The notes under the pieces: generated by a model | What the model saw: only the letters and a program-made list of their open reading frames with translations | The model's database searches: none | What the model was told of the DNA's origin: nothing | In this document: positions 15,670-24,714 of the stretch, piece after piece | How the letters are laid out: every line of letters begins with the position of its first letter | How positions within the stretch are numbered: the stretch's first letter is position 1 | Position numbers and translations under genes: made by a program | Assembly: GCA_947303625.1 (NCBI GenBank) | Contig: CAMYYV010000016.1 | Coordinates: forward strand, 1-33,164 | DNA from: an uncultured Bacteroidales bacterium | Lineage (GTDB): Bacteria > Bacteroidota > Bacteroidia > Bacteroidales > F082 | Length of the DNA: 33,164 nucleotides | Direction: 5' to 3'

Positions 15670-17211
15670 ATGGAACAAATCATACAGACTGTTTATAACT
15701 GGGTGTGGAGCCCCGCTCTTGTTGCGGTATGCCTGCTTGCGGGCTTGTATTTCTCCATCGGCACGCGCTTCGTGCAGGTGCGGCGCTTCCGCGAGATGGC
15801 ACGTCTGCTCTTCTCAACGGATAAGACGCAGAAGACGGGCATCACCTCGTTTCAGGCGTTCTCTATGGCGCTGTCTGGACGTGTGGGCACAGGCAACATC
15901 GTCGGCGTGGCCACGGCCATCGGCTTTGGCGGCCCGGGTGCCATAGTGTGGATGTGGATTATAGCGTTTTTCGGGGCAGGCAGCGCCTTCGCAGAGGCTA
16001 CCCTTGCACAAATCTTTAAGGAGGACCACAACGGGCAGTTCAGGGGCGGGCCGGCCTATTACATAGAAAACGGACTGCGCTCGCCGTTCTTCGGTGCCTT
16101 TTTTGCCGTGCTGGCAGCCTTGGCTTGCGGCGTATTCCTGCCTCCTGTGCAGTGCAACGGCATCGCCCTATCGTGTTCACAGGCATTCGGTGTGGCCCCA
16201 TGGGTGATAGGCATCGTGGTTGCCGGACTCATCGCTTTGGTCATCATCGGCGGCGTCAAGCGAATCGCTAATGTGGCTCAGGTCGTAGCCCCTATCATGG
16301 CGTTGGTTTACATCCTCTTGTCGATAGTAGTGCTGGTCATCAATTACAGAATCGTCCCCGATGTGTTCCTTCAGATGCTGCGCGGTGCCGTGGGCATCAA
16401 CGAGGTGGGTGGCGCGTTGCTAGGTAGTACCATAGCATGGGGTGTCAAACGTGGCATCTACAGCAACGAAGCCGGCCAAGGCACAGGTCCTATCGTGGCA
16501 GCGGCCGCCAAAGTGAGCCACCCGGTAAAACAGGGACTCGTCCAGGCCTTCTCGGTGTATATTGACACGCTTCTTGTATGTACCGCCACGGCCATGATGA
16601 TTCTTGCCTGCCGCACCTACAACATCGTTGACACTGTCGAACAGACTCCATCGGGCGCTGTGGTGACTTATCTGCAGCAGAACCCCAATGCGCCTCTAGG
16701 CGAGCCGGGCGTGTTCTACACTACCGGAGCCCTCGGAACGGTGGTGGGCCAACGTACTGGCGACATGATTATCTCCATCGCCTTGTTCTTCTTCGCCTTC
16801 ACCACCATCATGGCGTATTATTATTACGCCGAGACCAACCTTGTGTATTTGTTCAATCGTTGGAGACGGCGCATTTTCAAGAAACACCCTGAACGGCTTG
16901 CCGAACTGGAGGAGGCTGACATGCATTTCGGCGACGACCGAGGCGAGAAGATCGTGGTGTGGATACTGAGAATTGGTACCATCTCCGCCGTGTTCATTGG
17001 CTCGTTGGTGGGCAGTGGTCTGGTGTGGACCGTAGGTGATATCGGTGTGGGCGCGATGGCATGGATCAACATCATAGCGATTCTGTTGCTCTCACGGAAG
17101 GCATTCAAGGCCTTGCGCTCGTACGAGCGCCAGAAGAAAGAAGGCAAAGATCCTGTCTTCGACCCGAAGGAAATCGGCGTCAAGGGAGCGGATTTCTGGG
17201 AAAAGGATTAA
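15670..17211 (+). CDS. Sodium:alanine/glycine symporter (AGCS family)
   Basis: 513 residues with about eleven hydrophobic segments. The AGCS hallmarks are visible: SFQAFSMALSGRVGTGNIVG near residue 61, GGPGAIVWMW near 88, GGPAYYIENGL near 124 and the family-typical KRGIYSNEAGQGTGPI near 264. These inner-membrane carriers take up alanine, glycine or related amino acids together with sodium. The length is normal for the family. It is transcribed alone and converges on mfd across a large inverted repeat. With the secreted proteases and the OPT transporter it fits a peptide- and amino-acid-using lifestyle, though the exact substrate cannot be read from the sequence. Confidence 0.93.
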   Translation: MEQIIQTVYNWVWSPALVAVCLLAGLYFSIGTRFVQVRRFREMARLLFSTDKTQKTGITSFQAFSMALSGRVGTGNIVGVATAIGFGGPGAIVWMWIIAFFGAGSAFAEATLAQIFKEDHNGQFRGGPAYYIENGLRSPFFGAFFAVLAALACGVFLPPVQCNGIALSCSQAFGVAPWVIGIVVAGLIALVIIGGVKRIANVAQVVAPIMALVYILLSIVVLVINYRIVPDVFLQMLRGAVGINEVGGALLGSTIAWGVKRGIYSNEAGQGTGPIVAAAAKVSHPVKQGLVQAFSVYIDTLLVCTATAMMILACRTYNIVDTVEQTPSGAVVTYLQQNPNAPLGEPGVFYTTGALGTVVGQRTGDMIISIALFFFAFTTIMAYYYYAETNLVYLFNRWRRRIFKKHPERLAELEEADMHFGDDRGEKIVVWILRIGTISAVFIGSLVGSGLVWTVGDIGVGAMAWINIIAILLLSRKAFKALRSYERQKKEGKDPVFDPKEIGVKGADFWEKD

Positions 17212-17334
17212 GGGATTGCCTGCGGCAAGAAATCTTTCAAAAATCTTTATTCAAAAATCTATCAATAAAATATTGTTTTGATTTTGAATGATTTTTATTC
17301 GATTTTTGACAGATTTCTTTGCGAAGCAAATCCC
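17212..17334. repeat. 123-bp inverted repeat between the symporter gene and mfd
   Basis: The ends are inverted copies: GGGATTGCCTGCGGCAAGAA... from 17212 and, on the other strand from 17334, GGGATTTGCTTCGCAAAGAA.... Each is followed by ATCT and CAAAAATC. The AT-rich centre continues the symmetry with TCAAAAATC/GATTTTTG units. It fills the gap between the two convergent stop codons and may act as a bidirectional terminator, but its size and regular ends look like a small non-autonomous repeat element. Confidence 0.7.
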
Positions 17335-17335
17335 A

Positions 17336-20300
17336 TCAGGAAGCATTCATCTCGCGTAAAAGCTCCAGCGCCTGCGTGATGGTGCTGACCTCCTTGACGG
17401 TCAATTGTAGCTTGTCATTGACCTCCTTGAGCGCGGTGCGCTTCGGGTGGTTCATGATATACTGCATGATCTGCATGTAGGTGCTGCTTTCGTAGTATTT
17501 CGACTGCTGGTTGCTGACGAAATACGCTGTCATGTTGTGGTGGCGCAATAGGATCTTTTCGAAGCCTAAATCCTTGGCAATCCAGCGCAGACGTACCGTG
17601 TTCAGCAAGTCGTTGACCTGCTTGGGGATGGGGCCGAAACGGTCGATGAGGTGCTCGGTGAACTGCATCAGTGCCTCTTCGGTCTTGGTGCGGTCAAGTT
17701 CGCTGTAGAGACTCACGCGTTCTTGTGTCGAGTTGATGTAGTCGGCGGGGAAACGCACCTCCATGTCGGTCTCGATGGTGCAGTCGGCAACATAGGATTG
17801 TTCTTCTTCCTTTTCAAAGATATCTTGAAACTCAGTCTCTTTCAGCTCAAGGATGGCCTCGTCGAGGATCTTGTGGTAGGTCTCAAAGCCGATGTCGTTG
17901 ATGAAACCGCTCTGTTCGGCACCGAGAATGTTGCCCGCACCGCGGATGTCCAGGTCGCGCATGGCGATGCTGATGCCCTCGCCGAGGTCGGAGAACTCCT
18001 CCAAGGCACGGAGACGTTTCTGGGCGTCTTGGGTGAGGGTGTTCAAAGGCGGCGTCAGCAGATAGCAGAAGGCTTTCTTGTTGGAACGGCCCACGCGCCC
18101 GCGCAGCTGGTGCAGGTCGCTGAGGCCATAACGGTGCGCGTCGTTGATGATGATGGTGTTGGCGTTGGGGATGTCGAGACCTGACTCGACGATGGTGGTG
18201 CAGAGCAGCACGTCATAGTCGCCGTTGATGAAGTCGAGCATGATCTTCTCCAGCTTAGCGCCTTCCATCTGGCCGTGGGCGACGGCGATGCGCACACCCG
18301 GCACGTATTTCAGGATGAAGTCATGCACGTCCATGATGTTCTGGATGCGGTTGTGGATGAAGAAGACCTGCCCGTTACGGGCCAACTCAAACTGGATGGC
18401 ATCGCGGATGAGCTCACCGTCGAAGCCGCGTAGCTCGGTCTGCACAGGATAACGGTTAGGTGGCGGCGTGGTGATGACACTGAGGTCGCGGGCACCCATC
18501 ATCGAGAATTGCAGCGTTCTCGGGATCGGTGTGGCGGTCATGGTTAGCGTGTCGACATTGGCCTTCATTTCTTTCAGTTTCTCCTTCACGGCCACGCCGA
18601 ATTTCTGTTCCTCGTCGATGACCAGCAGCCCCAAATCCTTGAACTTCACGTCTTTTCCTGTGAGGCGGTGTGTCCCGATGATGATGTCGATTTCACCTTT
18701 TTCGAGCCTCTTCAAGATCTCGGTCTGTTGTTTCGTCGTCTTGAAACGGTTCAGGTACTCGATGGTGACGGGGAAGCCGTCGAAGCGCTCGGTGAAGGTG
18801 TGGTAGTGTTGCAAAGCCAGCACCGTAGTAGGTACAAGCACGGCTACCTGTTTGGAGTCGCAGCAGGCCTTGAAGGCAGCACGCATGGCCACCTCGGTCT
18901 TGCCGAAGCCGACGTCACCGCACACGAGGCGGTCCATGGGGTGGTCGCTCTCCATGTCGCGCTTCACGTCATTGGTGGCTTTCAGCTGGTCGGGGGTGTC
19001 CTCGTAGATGAACGACGCCTCCAACTCGTTCTGCAGGTAGTTGTCGGGCGAGAAGTGGAAACCAGGCGTGCGTTTGCGCTCGGCGTAAAGCTTGATAAGC
19101 TCACGGGCGATGTCCTTGACCTTGGTTTTGGTCTTGTTTTTCAGGCGGTTCCATGCACCGCTACCGAGGGTGCTAAGGTGGGGTTCGGTGCCATCCTTGC
19201 TGCTGTATTTCGCGATGCGGTGCAGCGAGTGGATACTCACATAGAGCAGGTCGCCGTTGTTGTATATCAGGCGGATGGCCTCTTGGGGCTTGCCGTTGTT
19301 CTCGATGGTCTCCAGGCCGTCGAAGCGGCCAATGCCGTGGTCGATGTGGGTGACATAGTCGCCAGGCTTCAATTCATAGAGGTCTTTCAACGTGATGGCC
19401 TGCTTGGTTGAGAAGTTGTCGCGAAGATGGAAGCGGTGGTAACGCTCAAAAATCTGGTGATCGGTGTAGCAACATACCTTCAGGTCTTCGTCGATGAAAC
19501 CGCCGTGGATGGCGATGGTCTCGGTCTCGAAGTCGCGGTGGCTCTCATCGTTGTGGTTGATGTCATTTAGAATCGCTTGAATACGAGAAAGTTGTTTGCT
19601 GCTTTCGGAAAACACGATGACGCGGTAGCCTTCTTCCTTGTGCTGAGCGATATCGTCAATCAAGAGGTTGAAGTTCTTGCTGAAGATAGGTTGAGGCTTG
19701 GTGTGGAATTGGACAGCTGTCAGTTGACAGTTGACATCGCCCATGTCATTCCTGTGCGGGTTTGTGGGCAGGCTGGAATCTATGGGCGATGTGGCTACTA
19801 ATTTGCTGGAGGTTCCGAACTCCACAGTGCGGCGGTTTACCAGGCAATTCAATAGCTCTTCGGATTTGCTGAATAATTGTCCGGGTTTCAGTGCTTTGAC
19901 ATCCTCTTCTTGTTCGGTTTGCATCTTCTCAAAGGCCTCCACGGCACGGTCATATTCCTTGTCAACTTGGGTGGCGAAGAAGGCCATGTCGGTGAGCCAG
20001 ACGGTGGTGGTGTCGGGCAGGTATTGCAGGATGGCCTCGCGTTCCTCGATGAAGGCGCGTTCCTGCATGTTGGGCAGCAGCACGATCTGTTTCAGTTGCT
20101 CGATGGAGAGCTGGTCGGCGATGTTGAAGCTACGGATGCTGTCGACCTCGTCGCCGAAGAACTCAATGCGGTAAGGGTAGTCGTTGGCGAAAGAAAACAC
20201 GTCGACCAGGCCGCCACGGATGGCAAACTGTCCCGGCTCCACTACGAAATCGACATTCTCGAACTCATAGTCGTAGAGCAAATCGGTGAGGAAATCAAGG

Positions 20301-20770
20301 TTGACTTTTTCGCCTACTTTAATCTTAAAGGTGTTTTTGGCCAACAGCTTGCGGGTGAAGACCTTCTCGCTCAGTGCCTCTGGATAACTGACAATCAAGG
20401 TCTTGCGTTCAGATGTGGAGACGCGTTGCAGCACCTCGGTGCGCGAGAGGATATAGGTGTTGTCGGCCTTCTCAGGCTCGTAAGGACGTTTGTAGGAGGT
20501 GGGGTAGAAGAGCACCTGTTTCTTGCTGTAGTCCATGCCGCGCTCGCCGAGCAGGCTCTCGAGGTCGTTGTAGAAATAGGCCGCGTCTTCCTTATCGGCG
20601 CAGACAATGAGGTGCTGACCGCCCATCTGGCGGAAGGTCTCTTCCACGACGAAGGCCTTCGCTGAGGCCGCCAGGTTGGAACAAAGCAAATGCCCTCCAT
20701 CGCGCAAAGCCTTGACTATCGCGTCGATGTGGGCATCATTTTTATAAGGTTGGTTCGAAATGCTTGCCAC
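17336..20770 (-). CDS. mfd: Mfd transcription-repair coupling factor with a repeat-encoded insertion
   Basis: 1144 residues, the usual length. Mfd removes RNA polymerase stalled at DNA lesions and recruits UvrA. Visible are the UvrB-homology region (to ~300), the RNA-polymerase-interacting domain (~450-540, with LKPGDYVTHIDHGIGRF), the Walker A GDVGFGKT (~618-625) and DEEQ box (~717) of the translocase, helicase motifs through HQLRGRVGRS, and the C-terminal TRCF domain. The start is a GTG; a TATCTTTG box 20 bases upstream supports it. Residues ~326-352 are encoded by a palindromic repeat (19713-19792) lying between two conserved stretches, RRTVEFG and VQFHTKPQP; the frame is intact, so the protein is probably functional. 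Confidence 0.95.
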   Translation of the reverse strand: MASISNQPYKNDAHIDAIVKALRDGGHLLCSNLAASAKAFVVEETFRQMGGQHLIVCADKEDAAYFYNDLESLLGERGMDYSKKQVLFYPTSYKRPYEPEKADNTYILSRTEVLQRVSTSERKTLIVSYPEALSEKVFTRKLLAKNTFKIKVGEKVNLDFLTDLLYDYEFENVDFVVEPGQFAIRGGLVDVFSFANDYPYRIEFFGDEVDSIRSFNIADQLSIEQLKQIVLLPNMQERAFIEEREAILQYLPDTTTVWLTDMAFFATQVDKEYDRAVEAFEKMQTEQEEDVKALKPGQLFSKSEELLNCLVNRRTVEFGTSSKLVATSPIDSSLPTNPHRNDMGDVNCQLTAVQFHTKPQPIFSKNFNLLIDDIAQHKEEGYRVIVFSESSKQLSRIQAILNDINHNDESHRDFETETIAIHGGFIDEDLKVCCYTDHQIFERYHRFHLRDNFSTKQAITLKDLYELKPGDYVTHIDHGIGRFDGLETIENNGKPQEAIRLIYNNGDLLYVSIHSLHRIAKYSSKDGTEPHLSTLGSGAWNRLKNKTKTKVKDIARELIKLYAERKRTPGFHFSPDNYLQNELEASFIYEDTPDQLKATNDVKRDMESDHPMDRLVCGDVGFGKTEVAMRAAFKACCDSKQVAVLVPTTVLALQHYHTFTERFDGFPVTIEYLNRFKTTKQQTEILKRLEKGEIDIIIGTHRLTGKDVKFKDLGLLVIDEEQKFGVAVKEKLKEMKANVDTLTMTATPIPRTLQFSMMGARDLSVITTPPPNRYPVQTELRGFDGELIRDAIQFELARNGQVFFIHNRIQNIMDVHDFILKYVPGVRIAVAHGQMEGAKLEKIMLDFINGDYDVLLCTTIVESGLDIPNANTIIINDAHRYGLSDLHQLRGRVGRSNKKAFCYLLTPPLNTLTQDAQKRLRALEEFSDLGEGISIAMRDLDIRGAGNILGAEQSGFINDIGFETYHKILDEAILELKETEFQDIFEKEEEQSYVADCTIETDMEVRFPADYINSTQERVSLYSELDRTKTEEALMQFTEHLIDRFGPIPKQVNDLLNTVRLRWIAKDLGFEKILLRHHNMTAYFVSNQQSKYYESSTYMQIMQYIMNHPKRTALKEVNDKLQLTVKEVSTITQALELLREMNAS
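19713..19792. repeat. Palindromic element inserted in frame in mfd
   Basis: An 11-bp perfect inverted pair (ACATCGCCCAT 19734-19744, ATGGGCGATGT 19782-19792) encloses ATTCC/GGAAT (19748-19752, 19775-19779) and CCTG/CAGG pairs. It is flanked on the left by CTGTCAGTTGACAG, a second palindrome. The core ATGTCATTCCTG...TTTGTGGGC...GGAATCTATGG is shared with both intergenic hairpins at 7707-7854. Confidence 0.75.
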
Positions 20771-20790
20771 TGTACTGTAAAATTGTGGCG

Positions 20791-20798
20791 CAAAGATA
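20791..20798 (-). promoter_or_regulatory. -7 box (TATCTTTG) for mfd
   Basis: Minus-strand TAnnTTTG match, 20 bases before the GTG start of mfd, the same distance as at other genes here. Confidence 0.65.
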
Positions 20799-20809
20799 GA
20801 GAAAAATTA

Positions 20810-20855
20810 GGTCCCTGAACCTGTGGCCGCTGAGTTTTGTCGAAGCGTCGAAGGG
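20810..20855. repeat. REP-like palindromic sequence after the C10 protease gene
   Basis: On the minus strand it reads CCCTTCGACGCTTCGACAAA, then CTCAGCGG and CAGGTTCAGGGACC, an imperfect palindrome of CTTCGAC and CCTGAAC/GTTCAGG blocks. It starts five bases after the protease stop. No U-tract is seen. Confidence 0.5.
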
Positions 20856-20860
20856 CTGGT

Positions 20861-23800
20861 TTATTCTATCACAATTATTTGCGTCCTGACATTTTCGCCA
20901 TTGATGAGACGGAGAACATACACGCCTGGCGTCATCCCGCTGGTAGGAACGCATTGAATGCGTCCGCCACGGGTGACGACGATGCGCCCCGTCATGTCGA
21001 TGACCTGTAGGGACGCATCGAATGCGTCCGCAACACCAGTGATAATGATTTCCCCGTTGCTGACATAGGCGAAGGCCTCATTGTCAGCATCTGCGTCCTC
21101 GCAGATGGTTGAGAACACCAGACGGAATCGGCTGGCATAGTCGGTCGTCTTGGCATTGAAGGTGTATTCCGACGTTTGCATTAAATCGACCTCGGTGCCC
21201 GTGAGGTTGTCGATGAGATGGAGGAAATCCAAATTGAGGTCTTGGCTTTCGATGAAGAGGGTGTAGGTACCGTCTTTGGTCGCCTTGAAGTTGACGGGCA
21301 TCGAGGTCTGGCCGTTGGCATACGCCACGGCATAGTTCTGTCCGTCTTGGGGGATGTAGAGACGGCAGTGTTGTCCATCCAAGGTGAATTTGGCGAGGCG
21401 ATCATTCTCGTTGAAGGTGATCCTGGCCTCGTCGAGGGTGGTGTGGCTCTTTGTCCCATTCTCGGTAAGAGTGATGGCAATAACGGGTTCCTTGCTGAGC
21501 TCTGTCTTGCTGAAGGTGACGCTCTCGCCTGTACCTTGCGCTTGGACCAGGATGGCGGCGCAGGGCGGGATGGGGTTGTCGCCCAAGGTGAAACGGTTGC
21601 CGTCTTCATTCAACACATAGAAACTCCTGCTTACGTATGTGTTGCAGGGGTAGGGGTTGCCGATGAGGTTGAAGCCCTTGAAGAAGGCGTTGTTGTCATA
21701 GGCTAAGGGCGTGGGGTCGACGGTGGCGGCCAGCGTTCCTGCCAACGTGAGGGTTGGCGCGCTGCTATTGGCGTATAGGTAACCCGTCGTGTTACTTATG
21801 TTGAAGGTATGGATCTTGTAGTTACGCCATTCCGAAGCCTCGCTTTGGTCGAAGGCGTAGAGGTCGTAGTTGTTGGTGAGCAGCCCCATGACGTTGGAGG
21901 CCGTAAGGTCGTCAGTCATGGGTGAGGCGAGGAGATGCCATCCGCCATCTTGGGTGTGGGCGCTAATGACTTTGTTCATCGTGGCAAGCACCCCTGTGGA
22001 GTTGTTGACGAGTTGGGCACCGTTTTCTAGGATGAGGTTGTTGGGGTCGGTGTTAGTAAGTGTTCCACTAATGGTGAGTTGGCAGTTTTCGGTGATGGTC
22101 ATCTTGTCGTTGGCATCGAGGCTCAAATCGCCATCGATGGACGCTGTACCCAAAGTGATACCTGCCATATTGGAGGCAGGCGACTCGCCACCGCCGTAGT
22201 ATTTTGTCTTTAGGGTGTATTGGTGGGCAGTGTTGCTGGTGGGACTTGTTATGGTGTAGTTTGTAGTTACAATATTGTCCTCAACACTCAAACCGTTATC
22301 ATACAAATGATAGGTATAGACACCATCAGTGAGGCAAGTTTTAATGAGCCAAGCTACTCCTTGATAAGTTGCTAATTTATTGGTAATGGGATTGTTATTG
22401 GTATAATAACAACCTTCGGTGTGGCCTGTGAAAGTGCAATATGAGGCAGGATAGCCTTTGTATTCGGGGTCAAGCATAAAAACCCAAAGGTCTTGACTGT
22501 CGTCAATGTCAATGGTTTCACCAAGGTCTATGTCAATCCAACCCAATTGAGATGTGGTTATTGAAACATTTGCAACTTGTGTGATTGGTCGTATATATTG
22601 GGTCTCGTTGAATGTATATGTTTCTGTTCCTTTATAAATCATGCATTGATAAGTCCCGATCTCACCGACATAAAAAGAAACTTTATAAATGACCAAGCCG
22701 TTGTAGCTTTCCAATTCAGAGGCTAAATAGCGGTGTCCCCAACACATTGAGGCAGAACCACCATACCCCATGCGATTATTGTAAGTGCCGCTTCCATAGA
22801 ATAAAGATTCGGAGGCCGTTTCGGGATAACACCAGTTAGGCGCACTCCAAGAAAGCGTTGCGTTGTTGTCGGAAAAGGTGATGGCAAGGTCTTCAACTGT
22901 GGGATTTTTGTAGTCCACATTTATTACGGCGGCATCAGATGGGTCTGACTCGTCGCCTAATTCGTCAACGCCTTTCACATAGTAACGTAATGTGCCAGCG
23001 ATAGTGCGGCTATCGATATATGCTGTCGTGGCGATGTTTGAGGCAATGAAAACTCCGTTACAATAAACATTGTAGGCGACTGCGTTCTCAGCTGCTGTCC
23101 ATGAAAGGGAGATGCCCTCATTTGTCTGCTCGGCGTCGGCGGTCAGGTTGGTAGGAGCAGCAAAAGAGATGGTGATGTTTGCATAGTTCGAAGGCCATGA
23201 AAGATTGCCAGATGCGTCTACACTTCTGACGAAATAGGTGTTGGTTCCGTAAGGGATATGTTCTTGTGTATAGGAAGTTTCGGTTCCTGAATATATAAGC
23301 TCCGTATTATAGTAGAGTTGGTATGAAGTCGCATTTGGAACCGTAGTCCAAGTCAGTTGGGCGTTCCTGGTGTTTGTTGCCTGAACGAGCTCAGCAGTGA
23401 TCGAAGGCGATTGTGCTTCACCGATAGTGGCTGGATGGATGCCAAAGATGGCGGCTTGGTTGTTGTTGTAGACATAGCTGCCGCCACCCGTTCCCGATCC
23501 GCCAGGATTGAGGTTAGTGATGCGGAAATAGTTGTCCATACTACCGCGCCAACCCCAATTGAAATGGAAAAAATCGTCATCGCGGTAACCGTCGCAAACA
23601 AAAGAATGCCCTCCGTTACCTTGGCCACGATATTGTATTGGGCGGTGCGCCTCCAATTCGTCTTTCATCATCTGAATCCAGGTATCATCTTTGTTGATGG
23701 AGGCACGAGTGATATATTGGGCGTCCGTCGAATAGTTGAAATAGGTTATTAGGGCTGTAACCACATCGGCGGTACTGGCACTACTGCCTTTATGCTCTGT

Positions 23801-24568
23801 ATTTGGTTGGGAGTAATCATAATCCATGTCAACAGATACACCGCAATGGTACATGAGTTGGGCGATTTCTTGGTTTGATGAAGATATCGAATTGGGCATT
23901 GAAGACCAATTGTAAGTTGTTTCACCGAAATTGGCGGATTGAACACCGTGTTCGGGATGATTGGCTGGCGTGTAGGAATGTGAGCCAATTCCAACAGGAG
24001 GAAAGCTATGATATTTCATGATTTGTGCCATGGCCGTAGCAACGCATCCTGTCACAGTGCGTTGGTTGTCTGTGTAGTTGTATGGGCAGTAATCGTTGTA
24101 GTACGGTTCTTGCCCCCATGTCGTCTGAATTAGCGGACCAACCACAACTGTTGACTTTGCTACACCTGATTTGCCTGATGACAAATCGTTCCATAATTGG
24201 GTGGTTTCAATGGTTGCCGTTGCCTTGCTTTCGATGGCAAATTGTATCTCTTCGCTATAACCCCGTAGCCACTCGCGCATGTTCTCGGGCATGTTGTTGA
24301 TAACGAGTTTGTCCGTCAACGAATATCCCAAGATCGGCGTCACGCAATCGTCCGCCGCCATCACCACAAAGCCCTGCTCGGAAGTGAAGATGTATAGGTT
24401 CTGGAAGCCAGCCTCTTTTGAAAGGTCGGTCAGTTGGTCGGTCTTTGCACCATTGTTGCTCAAAAAGGTGGTGGCCACTTTGCGGGCGGTCTCAGGGGAA
24501 ACGCGCTCGGCCATCATCGGCATCGCTACTGCCAGCAACAATGCCCAAATCATCGTAAATTTTTTCAT
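20861..24568 (-). CDS. C10 (streptopain-type) cysteine protease with T9SS sorting tail
   Basis: 1235 residues from the ATG at 24568, which opens a signal peptide (MKKFTMIWALLLAVAMPMMA); an in-frame ATG at 24604 overlaps the -7 box and is rejected. A Spi/C10 propeptide (~21-125, with GFVVMAADD) precedes the peptidase domain (~140-380). The catalytic C175 lies in TGCVATAMAQIMKYH and H321 in GGHSFVCDGY, followed by N337-W-G-W, as in streptopain (SpeB) and interpain. Fibronectin-III domains (~385-560), a beta-rich domain (~565-790), a long passenger region and a type A sorting tail follow. It should be exported through T9SS and degrade protein at or outside the surface. The tail holds two in-frame palindromic repeats. 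G+C falls by eye between about 22220 and 24200. Confidence 0.93.
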   Translation of the reverse strand: MKKFTMIWALLLAVAMPMMAERVSPETARKVATTFLSNNGAKTDQLTDLSKEAGFQNLYIFTSEQGFVVMAADDCVTPILGYSLTDKLVINNMPENMREWLRGYSEEIQFAIESKATATIETTQLWNDLSSGKSGVAKSTVVVGPLIQTTWGQEPYYNDYCPYNYTDNQRTVTGCVATAMAQIMKYHSFPPVGIGSHSYTPANHPEHGVQSANFGETTYNWSSMPNSISSSNQEIAQLMYHCGVSVDMDYDYSQPNTEHKGSSASTADVVTALITYFNYSTDAQYITRASINKDDTWIQMMKDELEAHRPIQYRGQGNGGHSFVCDGYRDDDFFHFNWGWRGSMDNYFRITNLNPGGSGTGGGSYVYNNNQAAIFGIHPATIGEAQSPSITAELVQATNTRNAQLTWTTVPNATSYQLYYNTELIYSGTETSYTQEHIPYGTNTYFVRSVDASGNLSWPSNYANITISFAAPTNLTADAEQTNEGISLSWTAAENAVAYNVYCNGVFIASNIATTAYIDSRTIAGTLRYYVKGVDELGDESDPSDAAVINVDYKNPTVEDLAITFSDNNATLSWSAPNWCYPETASESLFYGSGTYNNRMGYGGSASMCWGHRYLASELESYNGLVIYKVSFYVGEIGTYQCMIYKGTETYTFNETQYIRPITQVANVSITTSQLGWIDIDLGETIDIDDSQDLWVFMLDPEYKGYPASYCTFTGHTEGCYYTNNNPITNKLATYQGVAWLIKTCLTDGVYTYHLYDNGLSVEDNIVTTNYTITSPTSNTAHQYTLKTKYYGGGESPASNMAGITLGTASIDGDLSLDANDKMTITENCQLTISGTLTNTDPNNLILENGAQLVNNSTGVLATMNKVISAHTQDGGWHLLASPMTDDLTASNVMGLLTNNYDLYAFDQSEASEWRNYKIHTFNISNTTGYLYANSSAPTLTLAGTLAATVDPTPLAYDNNAFFKGFNLIGNPYPCNTYVSRSFYVLNEDGNRFTLGDNPIPPCAAILVQAQGTGESVTFSKTELSKEPVIAITLTENGTKSHTTLDEARITFNENDRLAKFTLDGQHCRLYIPQDGQNYAVAYANGQTSMPVNFKATKDGTYTLFIESQDLNLDFLHLIDNLTGTEVDLMQTSEYTFNAKTTDYASRFRLVFSTICEDADADNEAFAYVSNGEIIITGVADAFDASLQVIDMTGRIVVTRGGRIQCVPTSGMTPGVYVLRLINGENVRTQIIVIE
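20943..20967. repeat. GTAG-palindrome copy A inside the C10 protease tail
   Basis: GTAG followed by GAACGCATTGAATGCGTCC and GC. It differs from copy B at two of 25 positions. On the coding strand it is read as the frame giving GGRIQCVPT. Confidence 0.85.
21007..21031. repeat. GTAG-palindrome copy B inside the C10 protease tail
   Basis: GTAG followed by GGACGCATCGAATGCGTCC and GC, starting 64 bases from the start of copy A. On the coding strand it is read in another frame, giving VADAFDASLQ. Confidence 0.85.
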
Positions 24569-24603
24569 GTTTTCAGCGTATTTCACATAAAAAAACAAGC
24601 CCA

Positions 24604-24611
24604 CAAAAATA
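24604..24611 (-). promoter_or_regulatory. -7 box (TATTTTTG) for the C10 protease
   Basis: Minus-strand TAnnTTTG match, 35 bases before the ATG at 24568; it supports that start over the upstream ATG. Confidence 0.65.
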
Positions 24612-24644
24612 CGAAAAAAATAGTCTTAAATGGCGCTATTTCAT

Positions 24645-24690
24645 AAAAAAGACGATGACCGCCTTGACCAAGAATAAGGCGGTCATCGTC
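24645..24690 (-). terminator. Strong terminator of the protease/OPT operon
   Basis: A perfect 15-bp stem (GACGATGACCGCCTT 24651-24665, AAGGCGGTCATCGTC 24676-24690) with a ten-base loop; on the minus strand it is followed by six T. It lies 24 bases after the OPT stop codon and before the C10 promoter. Confidence 0.93.
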
Positions 24691-24714
24691 ATAGTCAATG
24701 GCGATGGCTGAAAA

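Noticed and set aside
20810-20855. REP-like palindrome as the intrinsic terminator of the C10 gene
   Set aside because: The pairing is imperfect and no U-tract follows; it is kept only as a repeat.
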